Assembly (NCBI RefSeq): GCF_014699135.1
Contig: NZ_JACOFT010000001.1
Coordinates: 682,001 to 746,000 of the forward strand
Reading direction: 5' to 3'
Origin: Cognatundibacterium aquatile
Lineage (GTDB): Bacteria; Pseudomonadota; Gammaproteobacteria; Burkholderiales; Burkholderiaceae_D
DNA length: 64,000 nt
Numbering within the stretch: the first letter of the stretch is position 1; the number at the start of each line of letters is the position of its first letter. The notes under the pieces were generated by a model, which saw only the letters and a list, made by a program, of their open reading frames with translations, had not been told where the DNA came from and did no database searches. The position numbers and the translations under genes were made by a program. Below are positions 38,434 to 47,600 of the stretch, piece by piece.

Positions 38434-39918
38434 TTGAGCGCCGTTTTTATTTCGTATCGCAGGAAAGACAGTGAGCAGTTTTCTGCCAGACTGCATGAGG
38501 GTTTAGATAAAAAGCTGGGACAAGAAGAAGTCTTTCTTGACGTAGAAAACATCGATGTCGCCGCAGATTGGAAATTACGTCTGCAAACCGCGATTAATGC
38601 AGCTAGTCTGGTCATCGTTGTCATCGGTCCTTTATGGATGGAAGAAATACAGAAACGTGCAGATAGCGAAGATCAGGTTGTCTGGGAAATAAAAACGGCT
38701 ATCGCGCTGGGGAAGACTATTGTGCCACTGCTGATCAGTGCTGCCAGCATGCCCGATCCGCTGGATTTGCCGGAAGAAATTTGTCTGCTCAGTCAATATA
38801 ATGCGCTGACACTGGCATCGCCCAAGAGTGAAGATTTCGACAAAGTTCTGACGCAGATCTGTGGCGTGTTAGCGCATATCCGCCCGGTGAGGGAAGGCAA
38901 ACCTGCGGCAGGCTTGCGTCGTTTTCTTGATCCTCTGATGGATATGCTGGAACGTTATCCGAACCAGCCGCAGATATTGTCGGTAGACAGCGACTTGGGT
39001 GACAGTTACCGGATTCCGGCCGTCGCCGTATTAAATGCAAATGACGGTTGCAACGAAGAGCAAGTCGAAGTCGAATTAAAAGATGAATTTTTTAAAGCGA
39101 AGATAGGTTCGCGGCAAGCATTCGAAGAATATAAAGCAGACGCGATTCATCGCGGAAAGTCGTTCTACGATACAGAGACAGCGCGTTTGGCTGATGTCGT
39201 TGGCGGCGAAAAAATTAAATTAATTTTTCAACCCACATCGTATTTTGAGTACGTCAAAACCAATATGGCGATGGATTTTGACGATGCAGTTGATGGCATC
39301 TTACGCGATGAAGTACATCGCGACGGCAAACTGGAATTACTCTCAAAAAGTAAACTGGCGAACCAGACTGGTATCAGCGGGCTGGTATTCTCGAATGACG
39401 GGCACATGATTTTTCAGCGTCGCAGTGCCAAAGTGTTGACCAATCCCAATCAGCTTTGCCAAGGATTTTCCGGTGCGATGACGGAAGATGATATTCGCCG
39501 CTGCTTTACTGGTCGCGATACCCATGGCGTTTTGCAGGATGTGCATGTGTTTCGTGAGCTGACAGAAGAACTCGGTATTCGCAAAAATTCAGTGGCGGAG
39601 CGTTGTTTCATGGGGCTTAGCCGGGAACTGCTGCGCGGCGGTAAGCCAGAATTATTTTTTGCCGTTGATATTGATTTGTCCGCCAAAGAGATACTTGAAT
39701 GTTTTCCGAAAGAACGGGAAGGCGAGACTTTTTCTATGCCATTTCGCTATGCAACAGCGCGTCTGGATGAAGAGGAAGCTTTGTATTATCGCCAGCGATT
39801 TGAAAAAATTATTCAGGAAATGGAAGTCAAAGCAGGTGCTCGCGCCAGCTTGCCGTTGCTGACAAATCTCGCCTTTTGGGTGAATCAGCATCAGCCGGCA
39901 TTGATGCTCAACGCATAA
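38434..39918 (+). CDS. TIR domain-Nudix fusion protein
   Basis: About 494 residues. The proposed start is the TTG at 38434, 4-5 bp after GAAGGAGAGA; the TTG 15 bp upstream overlaps that ribosome binding site. The TIR domain covers ~1-145: FISYRRKD at 5-12 and the catalytic-type Glu85 in VWEIKTAI. A central ~160-residue region of unknown fold follows (DTETARLADV, FQPTSYFEYV). The Nudix-like domain (~315-455) has LVFSNDG, GFSGAM at 344-349 and REL-TEELGI at 374-382. The second half of the Nudix box is intact, but the upstream G-x5-E spacing is not exact. TIR domains of this type often cleave NAD; Nudix domains hydrolyse nucleotide diphosphates such as NAD or ADP-ribose. It is 25 bp before the membrane-protein gene and probably co-transcribed with it. 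Confidence 0.82.
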   Translation: MSAVFISYRRKDSEQFSARLHEGLDKKLGQEEVFLDVENIDVAADWKLRLQTAINAASLVIVVIGPLWMEEIQKRADSEDQVVWEIKTAIALGKTIVPLLISAASMPDPLDLPEEICLLSQYNALTLASPKSEDFDKVLTQICGVLAHIRPVREGKPAAGLRRFLDPLMDMLERYPNQPQILSVDSDLGDSYRIPAVAVLNANDGCNEEQVEVELKDEFFKAKIGSRQAFEEYKADAIHRGKSFYDTETARLADVVGGEKIKLIFQPTSYFEYVKTNMAMDFDDAVDGILRDEVHRDGKLELLSKSKLANQTGISGLVFSNDGHMIFQRRSAKVLTNPNQLCQGFSGAMTEDDIRRCFTGRDTHGVLQDVHVFRELTEELGIRKNSVAERCFMGLSRELLRGGKPELFFAVDIDLSAKEILECFPKEREGETFSMPFRYATARLDEEEALYYRQRFEKIIQEMEVKAGARASLPLLTNLAFWVNQHQPALMLNA

Positions 39919-39943
39919 ATTTCTCAATCTGTAACAATCACTG

Positions 39944-42154
39944 ATGTCTGAGATGATGATCGACTTAAGAACGCAACAGAACTATGGCGCTTTGCCGTAT
40001 GAAAAGAAAATACTCTCTTTTGGTGTCGTATTTTCTGAGTATGAACAAACCATAGAAACGCTCGAAGGCCCGGTGCAATGCCTTCCCGGCGATGCGATTG
40101 TGACTGGTATCAGCGGTGAGCGCTGGCCAGTCAATCCAGAAAAATTCAGACAAAAATATCAGCCACTACCACCGACTGCTGCGGGCGAATCGGGGCGTTA
40201 TCAAAGTTTGCCGGTACGCGTATTGGCAATGCGTTTAAAGACCGAGTTAAAGTTGCCGCTGGCGGGTGGTATCGGTGTGTTACACGGAAAGCCCGGTAGC
40301 TGGCTGGTGCAATATGCGGATCAGAGTCAGAGTATTGTCGCAGACGAAATCTTCACCGCAACCTATGTGTTACAACAGCATGCGGTGCCGCTGGTGATCG
40401 GGATTGCAGGCGAACTGGATCAGCAGACGCTGGCGCAATTAACGGCGCTGAGTGCCTTACTGCCAGCGACGCCGTTGCGCGTGTTGCACGCCACTGCATC
40501 CGGAGTTCCGGCGCAATATCACTTTATCCATCAGCAACTCAGCAAGATCACCAACGATGCAAGTGCGCTTACTCCGTCGGATATGAGCCGTAGCGAGGAC
40601 GAGCATCAGGCTGTCACTTTATTACGAAGTTGCAGTCTGGTTTTACGCGCCAGTCAACAGCAGAGCCAGCTTCACGCGATCTTGAATGAATACAGCAAAG
40701 GTCTGCCATATTGGGCCGCTGTTGCGACCGGTTCTGCGCAGTCGGGCGGAAATCTTGATTTGCATTCCTTGCCGCAGCCGGCACCTTTACTGGGTAAGCA
40801 GGAATTCCAGCGTTTACTGAACGAGCTTGGGCGCCAGACTAGCATGAGCATGAAGGCCAGACGCATCACACGATGGCAGACATTGCGTCAGACCTTGCCT
40901 GATGTGACAGCAATCTGGCGTGGCTTAACGCTGACGAATACCGAAGACAAAGCATCGCGTAAGAAGTTGACGATTCTTGGTAATCAATTACAGGAATTAA
41001 ATTTGTTCAACATCGAAGCGCAGGCGTTTGAGCGACAGCAAGCATCGGGCGCAGATCATATTTTCACCGGAGTCACGGCAACCGAACGCATGCACACGAT
41101 TGCCGATACGCTGGCGTCACAATATCAGGACGCCTGGCAAACACTGGTGTATTCGACCACCAAGCGCATTGCGCAGAATGGTGGATTTATTTACAGTTGG
41201 CGCACTTCCCATCTGCAGATTTTTTTTCAGGAATGGCTGCTTCGGTTCCGCTCGCTGGTCGGTTTGGGCATGATTGCCGCCATTGCGTTTGCCGCTTACA
41301 CTGAACTCTCCGGTGGTTGCAAAGCAGACGATCCTTTTGCGTTTACCGGATGTGCATCTGCGGCGTGGGAACACTACGCCGGGCTGGTATTCCTCAGCAT
41401 TTATCTGGCTGCCTTACTGATTGCATTTTTCCGTTATGGCAGCGCCAAGCGTGCGGAGTCTGAACGCAAGCATCAGGATTATCGTTTGCTCGCAGAATGT
41501 CTGCGCGTGCAGCATTACTGGAATCATTCAGGCTTGAGTGAATGCGTTGCAGATGCGCTGCCCACCGTCGATAGCGAAGATAATCACTGGATCAAAAATG
41601 CTTTGCGGGCAATCCATCTGCAAGAGTCAGATCAAAATAAAGCACAGACACCAGATGCACCTGAACCGATAAAAGAAGAATTCATCGAAGGCCAGCTGCG
41701 CTACCACGAGAGCATTTTGCTGGAGCGTCGTGAACTGGCCGCCAATTACCTCGCTGCCCGCGCCAGAATAGGCTTGTCCTGTTTCGTACTGTGTGTGATT
41801 GCCATCGTCATCAATACTTTTTCTGAGACATTTCTGCATGTTGGCATGGAAGGCATGGCACATCATTTTCTGATTCTGATCACGTTGGCATCGCTGAGTT
41901 TCTGGGCTGCGAATAAAAAAGTACTCGACAATTTCGGTTTGGAAAGCGAAATCAGAAGAGCGAAAGCGATGGTTGCTGCATTCAATAATGTGAAAGTGTT
42001 TTTGCGCGCGCAGAGCTCGCTGCAAAATGATGGCAATGCAGATCAGATCAATCGTGCAGCCATCCTCAGCATAGGCCGCGTGTTTGTACTCGACCAGGCC
42101 AACTGGCATGCGCTCCATCATGAACGTCCGGTGGAAGCCGCGACCGGAGGTTGA
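39944..42154 (+). CDS. Four-helix membrane protein with PGDYG-like and SLOG-like regions
   Basis: A 736-residue protein of unknown function, partner of the TIR-Nudix gene. The N-terminus seems to hold two tandem PGDYG-like modules: LPGDAIVTGISGERWPV at 47-63 and GKPGSWLVQYADQSQSI at 115-131. A Rossmann-like stretch follows (VPLVIGIAGELDQQTLAQL near 148, then LRVLHATASG), which could be a divergent SLOG-type nucleotide-binding region. A long helical, cytosolic-looking part follows. Two transmembrane hairpins lie at about 432-498 and 609-660, separated by YRLLAECLRVQHYWN. The layout recalls membrane effectors of nucleotide-signalling immunity (SLATT and relatives), but that link is inference. 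No good ribosome binding site is seen before the ATG. Confidence 0.7.
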   Translation: MSEMMIDLRTQQNYGALPYEKKILSFGVVFSEYEQTIETLEGPVQCLPGDAIVTGISGERWPVNPEKFRQKYQPLPPTAAGESGRYQSLPVRVLAMRLKTELKLPLAGGIGVLHGKPGSWLVQYADQSQSIVADEIFTATYVLQQHAVPLVIGIAGELDQQTLAQLTALSALLPATPLRVLHATASGVPAQYHFIHQQLSKITNDASALTPSDMSRSEDEHQAVTLLRSCSLVLRASQQQSQLHAILNEYSKGLPYWAAVATGSAQSGGNLDLHSLPQPAPLLGKQEFQRLLNELGRQTSMSMKARRITRWQTLRQTLPDVTAIWRGLTLTNTEDKASRKKLTILGNQLQELNLFNIEAQAFERQQASGADHIFTGVTATERMHTIADTLASQYQDAWQTLVYSTTKRIAQNGGFIYSWRTSHLQIFFQEWLLRFRSLVGLGMIAAIAFAAYTELSGGCKADDPFAFTGCASAAWEHYAGLVFLSIYLAALLIAFFRYGSAKRAESERKHQDYRLLAECLRVQHYWNHSGLSECVADALPTVDSEDNHWIKNALRAIHLQESDQNKAQTPDAPEPIKEEFIEGQLRYHESILLERRELAANYLAARARIGLSCFVLCVIAIVINTFSETFLHVGMEGMAHHFLILITLASLSFWAANKKVLDNFGLESEIRRAKAMVAAFNNVKVFLRAQSSLQNDGNADQINRAAILSIGRVFVLDQANWHALHHERPVEAATGG

Positions 42155-42257
42155 AATTCAGCTTGGATTTCTGATGAATATTTGCGGTGTTGTATATTCT
42201 TAGCGAGATAAAATCCCGACGCTATCTATTTTTAACAACTAAACGAAAGAGGTCACC

Positions 42258-42584
42258 ATGAAAACACCTGGCGCTGCGACAATTAATGCTTCCGGAATTC
42301 CCGGATTGATCCGTACTGAACCACCTGTTGGCAGTATCGTGGCATTTGCAGGGGATGCGACAAAAAATACGATTGAATCATCCGGATGGATGGTATGCGA
42401 TGGCAGAGCGCTGAACGTTGAGCAGTATCCCGTTTTATTTGCCGTAATCGGTTATCGATTTGGTGGCAGTGACGGACAATTTCATATTCCTCAGGCAGAT
42501 GTTGCCAATATATCGCCGGTGGGAGACGCGACTGAGACCAGACCCACAAACATCACGATTTCTCAGTTGATCAGATTTGTCTGA
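42258..42584 (+). CDS. Stand-alone phage tail collar domain protein
   Basis: A 108-residue protein with a strong GAGG ribosome binding site. The sequence PPVGSIVAFAG...GWMVCDGRALN...YPVLFAVIGYRFGG...GQFHIP is the collar domain (Pfam Tail Collar) of short tail fibres. The usual MdpB-type proteins are longer, and no other phage genes are near. It has no signal peptide. A TAAAAT at 42209-42214 may be the -10. The stop is followed by the long hairpin at 42663. It could be a domesticated phage fragment or a binding component of the neighbouring locus. Confidence 0.85.
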   Translation: MKTPGAATINASGIPGLIRTEPPVGSIVAFAGDATKNTIESSGWMVCDGRALNVEQYPVLFAVIGYRFGGSDGQFHIPQADVANISPVGDATETRPTNITISQLIRFV

Positions 42585-42662
42585 CATTCGCTGAAATTAA
42601 TACTCACTGCGTTTTACTCACGGGATTTTGTTCTATCAAGAAAATCGAAAGTAAAATAAAAC

Positions 42663-42722
42663 CCCTAATAAAAATGCGCCTTGCAAGTCATTAATGGCTT
42701 GCAAGGCGCATTTTTATTAGGG
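42663..42722. terminator. 25-bp perfect hairpin, bidirectional terminator candidate
   Basis: The left arm (42663-42687, CCCTAATAAAAATGCGCC...) and right arm (42698-42722) are exact inverted complements. The 10-base loop itself contains the palindrome CATTAATG. A and T runs on both sides suit termination from either direction, here between the collar gene and the converging DUF2322 gene. The stem is far longer than the other terminators in the window, so it may also be a mobile-element remnant. Confidence 0.9.
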
Positions 42723-42768
42723 TATAGCCTGCGGCACATCAGCACCGCGCATTGCCACTCACTGTGTC

Positions 42769-43098
42769 TTATTGTGCAATCAGTTTGACTGCAAAAGACT
42801 GCGTACCAGTATGATCGGCAGCGTTGCTGATCAATGTCAGCAAGCGGTCGATATTCGGATGCTTACCCGGAAACGCTTTGGCATCGGCGGTGTGCTCTGC
42901 ATACAAACGCAGCCCTTTTTCTGCCGCTGCGGTATTGATCTCGCCAAACTCCTGCGCCAGCGCATGATAGACACGCACACTGCCTGCCGTGCCAGGCTTG
43001 TTTTCCAGTCTGGCGATGAGTACATCACCATCAGATAATTCCAGCGCGGCGATATGGTCAATGCTGGGTAGGGTGGCTAAAATTTCACTGAATTCCAT
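42769..43098 (-). CDS. DUF2322 protein
   Basis: About 109 residues from MEFSEILATLPSIDHIA, with AAGGAAAC just upstream; a longer frame extends the N-terminus by 18 residues without a ribosome binding site. The family pattern is visible in ALELSDGDVLIARLENKPG, SVRVYHALAQEFG, AEHTADAKAFPGKHPNIDRLL. The function of DUF2322 is unknown. It lies between the long hairpin and the dGTPase-like gene. Confidence 0.85.
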   Translation of the reverse strand: MEFSEILATLPSIDHIAALELSDGDVLIARLENKPGTAGSVRVYHALAQEFGEINTAAAEKGLRLYAEHTADAKAFPGKHPNIDRLLTLISNAADHTGTQSFAVKLIAQ

Positions 43099-43232
43099 CG
43101 GGTTTCCTTCGATATAAATAAGCTGATCGAGCAGACGAATTGCGTACAGCAATCTCGTCGGTCGATCTTAACAGAAGCATTTTAATTGTGAATTGCCAGA
43201 AAAATTATCACTAGATTAGTCCAACGCAGTAT

Positions 43233-44555
43233 TCATAGTCTGTCAAATATTGATCCGATATCTGGCACAAATAGTCGCCTATATTGTTTTGTTGCGTAGA
43301 CATCAGTCATTCCAGCAATGTAGTCACAGATAATTCGATTTTTGCTGCCACTGACCTTATATTTTTCCTGCACATTCTCTGGTAGCAATCGCTTTGGATT
43401 TTCTAAAAAAGTCTCAAATAATGATCGGATTGTTTGTTGCCCCTTAAATTCAAGCGCCTGCACTTGCGGTCTAAAAATGACAAAATCCCTTACTAATTTT
43501 TTCAAAAGTTCTAAACATTTTTTTGCTTCATCATCCATTATTGCGTTGTATTTTAAGAAATTTGAATTAGCAGTGTTTGACACAACTTTTAACTGAATTC
43601 CAGAAATAAAATAACCAACAAGTTTGCTAATTCCATGTTTTCTTTCTTTTCCTGACTTAGAAAAAAGTTTATCCAAATAGAATTTTTCGTCTTTGATAAT
43701 TGGTGAACTTTGAAATAAGTTTTTATTCGAAAGGATATGTTCGCTCCATTCCTTTTGCGTAACAAACGTCAAAGCAAGTGCATCTTCCAGGTCATGTACA
43801 CCGTATGCGATATCGTCCGCTAACTCCATTATTGACGTATCTAGGCATTTACTAGATGAGCGATGGTGTTTGTGAGTTTGGGTTTGAATTTGAGTGAACA
43901 AATTTTTGTCGTTTTCCGAAAAAGGCATAATAATCCAGTCAAGAATGTCTTTTTCATCATCATGTATGCATTTGGGAGGTTTGGAGCTTTCAATATTTGA
44001 AGAGTCTGATTTTTTATCTTGATAATTTCTTACCTGGCTGTGAGTAACAGGATATTTAATCAAACCTAACAACGTGCGACGGGTCAAATCCAATCCGTGA
44101 TTAGGTGAATACTCGCCTAATTTACTGGCGATTCTCAAGGTTTGGCCATTACCTTCAAATCCACCATCATCTCTCATGAAGTGATTGAGGGCTACTTCTC
44201 CTCCATGACCAAACGGCGGATGTCCCAAGTCATGAGCAAGACATATAGACTCAATAAGACTTGTAGGTGGAATTAAGTTTCGTATTTCTTCACTAATCGT
44301 TATTTCTTTTAAATGTTCACATATGCTTGATCCTACTTGAGCAACTTCGAGTGAATGAGTCAAACGTGTACGGTAGAAGTCACTTTCTCCCAAAGTTAAC
44401 ACCTGGGTTTTTGATTGGAGTCGACGAAAAGATGATGAGTGAATAATCCTTGCCCTATCTCTTTGAAATTGCGCATCAGCTGCTGCTGAGTTGAAATTTT
44501 TAACCTCGTAGTTTTCGTCGTCAGATCGCTTTCTGACAGTCCATAAATCGCCCAT
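43233..44555 (-). CDS. dgt: dGTP triphosphohydrolase-like HD protein
   Basis: A 440-residue HD-domain enzyme of the dGTPase family. Metal residues are His67 in RLTHSLEVAQVG, His108-Asp109 in CLAHDLGHPPFGHGGE, and the Asp in MELADDIAYGVHDLEDAL near 245. The family removes triphosphate from dGTP and can starve phages of nucleotides. The gene is strikingly AT-rich and Lys/Asn-rich compared with its neighbours (about 30-40% GC by eye), with a central insert of low complexity (SNIESSKPPK, HKHHRSSSK). That suggests horizontal acquisition. It is monocistronic and sits between DUF2322 and sbcC. Confidence 0.88.
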   Translation of the reverse strand: MGDLWTVRKRSDDENYEVKNFNSAAADAQFQRDRARIIHSSSFRRLQSKTQVLTLGESDFYRTRLTHSLEVAQVGSSICEHLKEITISEEIRNLIPPTSLIESICLAHDLGHPPFGHGGEVALNHFMRDDGGFEGNGQTLRIASKLGEYSPNHGLDLTRRTLLGLIKYPVTHSQVRNYQDKKSDSSNIESSKPPKCIHDDEKDILDWIIMPFSENDKNLFTQIQTQTHKHHRSSSKCLDTSIMELADDIAYGVHDLEDALALTFVTQKEWSEHILSNKNLFQSSPIIKDEKFYLDKLFSKSGKERKHGISKLVGYFISGIQLKVVSNTANSNFLKYNAIMDDEAKKCLELLKKLVRDFVIFRPQVQALEFKGQQTIRSLFETFLENPKRLLPENVQEKYKVSGSKNRIICDYIAGMTDVYATKQYRRLFVPDIGSIFDRL

Positions 44556-44643
44556 GTAGTTTCCCTTTGAAATTAGTTAAAAATGAATAACCCGACTTAC
44601 TTACAACATGACTTCAGAAAAAACGACTATACGTAAAAAAATG

Positions 44644-47600
44644 TTACACCACCCCCACCAAACTCCGTCCTCCCGCTGTTCTTTGCACCATGATTTTCGT
44701 TGCGATGCGTTCGGTCATTTCCTGTACATGTGAGATGACGCCGACTTTGCGGCCTTGGGCTTGCAGGCTGTCTAAGGCATCCATGGCGACTCTGAGGGTG
44801 TCGGCGTCGAGGCTGCCGAAGCCTTCGTCGATGAACAGCGATTCGACTTTCACGCGGTTGCTGGAAAGCGAAGCCAGACCGAGCGCGAGGGCAAGTGAAA
44901 CGAGGAAAGATTCGCCGCCGGACAGCGAATGTACCGAGCGGTTTTCGTCACCCATATCCTGATCAATTACCATCAGGCCTAAGCTGTCGCGTATGCGTTG
45001 CAGACGGTAACGCCGCGCCAGCTGATGCAGATGTTGATTGGCATAAGCGAGCAACACATCGAGAGTGTATTGCTGCGCATAATTGCGGAATTTCTTGCCG
45101 TCCTGCGAACCGATCAGGTCGTTGAGCTGCGCCCAGATGCGCTGGCGGTTTTGTTGCTGCTGCATTTCCTGCAGCAGATCGGCGGACTGCTGGCGACGTG
45201 CATCGTCCTGTGCTTTGGCAAGCTGATGTTGACCCAGATGCTGTTGCGCTTGCTGACGTTCGGTATGTGAGGTCTGCAGGCATTGTTGCAAATGGGCGAT
45301 GTGTGCCGCATTGCTGTTATCTTCTTTTGAGGCTTGTTCTGCCAACGGTGCGCTGTCGTCACCGTTGTTGCTGGTCGCTGTGGTGTTGTCGCTATCTTCG
45401 GCGTCAGCAACATCTGGCTGTGGCAACGCTGGTGGTCGCTGTAATTGATGGGTGCTGCTTTGCTGGCGGCGTTCCTGCAACACTGTCGCCGCTTGCTGAC
45501 GCGCATTGGCAATCGCTTGCAGTGCGCTGCGTTCGGCGCTGATCCATGCATTGTCGTGCTCCAGCAGCGTGCGCAACTGCGCTTCGGTGAGGATGCTGCC
45601 GCTATTGGCATCGTCATCGCCGTGATCATTCTCAGCGTCGCCTTGTCTGGCGTCGGTAGTCTGTGCATTGTAGTGCGCTAACCATGCAGCCAGTTGCGTG
45701 TGTGCGTTGATCGCTTCTTGCTGATGCAAGCTGAGCCGCGCTTGTGCCTGGGCGAGTGCTTCGGTGTTGCGGCTTAGCTGTTGCTGGCTGGCGCTGGTGG
45801 CGATCGTATGTTGCGCCAACTGGTCTTTCGCCACTTGTATAGCGTTGGCAAAACGCGCGCTGATCACCGCCACGGCTTCACCCTGAAACAGCGCGCGGCG
45901 TTGCTGTTGTTTTTCGCTGAGCGCACGTTCGCTGTTGCTGAGTGCCAGCGCAATACCTTGCTGATCGTCGTTCGCCTTTTGCTGCTGAATGCGGCTGCTT
46001 TCCAGACTGATATTCAGCGTTGCAATACCGAGTTCAGCTTGCTGATGTGTTTGCTGCTGCTGTTGCCAGGCTAGGGCATTTTGTTTGCATTGTTGTTGGA
46101 AGGCGATGGCAGACGCTTGCCAGTGGTCGCGCCAGGATACTTGTGCATCGTTGCTGTCATCGCTGACGACATCCGTGACGGCGAAAGCGGTATCGAGTTC
46201 ATTCAATATGTCGTCAAGCCGGGTGCGACTGTGTATCGCCTGTTCCGCGTTATTTGCACGTTCAGTTGCGTTATTTTCCAGCGCGTTCAACGCAATGCTG
46301 TGTGCTTCTTTTAAACCGAGATATAACTGATGTCCCTTATCCCATGCGGCTTGTGCGGCATCTTTGGCCTGCAGGGCTTGATAATAAACGGTCTCGCTTT
46401 TTTGTATTTCTGCTGTATGGAGGTGAAGCGCTTGCTGCTGTTGTTCCAGCGATTGCCATGTTTGCAGATAAGGTAATTCCTCAGATGCGGCGAACGCAAA
46501 CATGGCGTGTTGTTGCCACTGCGCCTGCTGGTGTGCGATCTGTTCGTGCAGGGTACTGAGTTCCTGCTGAAGTTGTGCAAGCTGCTGGCCGTGTTGTGTG
46601 GCTAGCGTGTGGTGGTGGCTGGCTTGTTCGCGGGCGAGCTGTTCTTGTAGACGGCAATCCTGCACCTGCGCTTGCAGTTGCGTGAGCAACGCATGCAATT
46701 GCGGATTGCTGTCGGCCTGCGCATACGGATGGGCCGTCGCGCCGCACACCGGGCAGGGCGCTTCATCCTGTAATTGCGCACGCAGATTTTCTACGTTGTC
46801 GGCGCAGGCTGCTTCTGCGCTTCTGAGTGCGCGTTCCGCTTGCTGCAACGCTGCGCTTAATGCCGGCAAGGTCGTGCTCGCTTGCACGCTCGCAGCTTGT
46901 GCGGCAGTGACCGCCAGTCGCGCCTGATCTGCTTGTGACTGCAAGTTTTGCAGACGCGCATGGCGTTCCTGCAACTGTCCCAATAATTGCATGCCGCTGC
47001 TGAGCTGTTCGCGTTTTTCTTCCGCGTTTTGTTTGTTGCGACGGAGTGCGTCGATATCGATCACCGCGAATGCCTGCGCGGTTTGCTGACGTTGTTGATC
47101 GGCGGCAGCCAGTGCTTCTTCTGCAGTGTGCAGGCTGGTAGCGTGCTGTGCCACTTGCGCTTGCTGCGTCAATTGTTTTGCATCCAGTGCGAGGATATTG
47201 GCCTGATAGCGTTCGTGGTCGGCGCGGGCAACGGCGGCCTGCGATAACAAGGCATCCCATTTATCCCAATGTTCAGCGAGCACACGCAGCGCAGCGTGTT
47301 GTTGCAACCATTGCGCCGAGTGTGCCAGGCGCTTTTGCAACTGGCCGAGTTCATTTTGCTTGCTTAGACATGCCGTGTTGGCGTCACTGCATGCGAGATC
47401 GGCTTGCTCCTTACTTTGCTGTAAAGCCTGATGCGCAGGCAGCATAATGTCTATGCTGGCATCCAGTGCTTTTGCCTGATCGAGCAAGACAGCAGCGGCA
47501 GCTTGTTCCTGCTCTCTGTTTTGCAATTCGCTTTGCGCGAGAAGGAACGCTGCCTGTGCTTGTTGTTGCGCCTGTTGTGTCTGCAGCAGCTGATGCTGCG

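Noticed and set aside
46763-47260. Several long frames opposite or shifted in sbcC (for example 46763-47260)
   Set aside because: They are frame shadows from the Gln/Ala-rich coiled coil. The sbcC frame itself has Walker motifs and the zinc hook, while the shadows have none.
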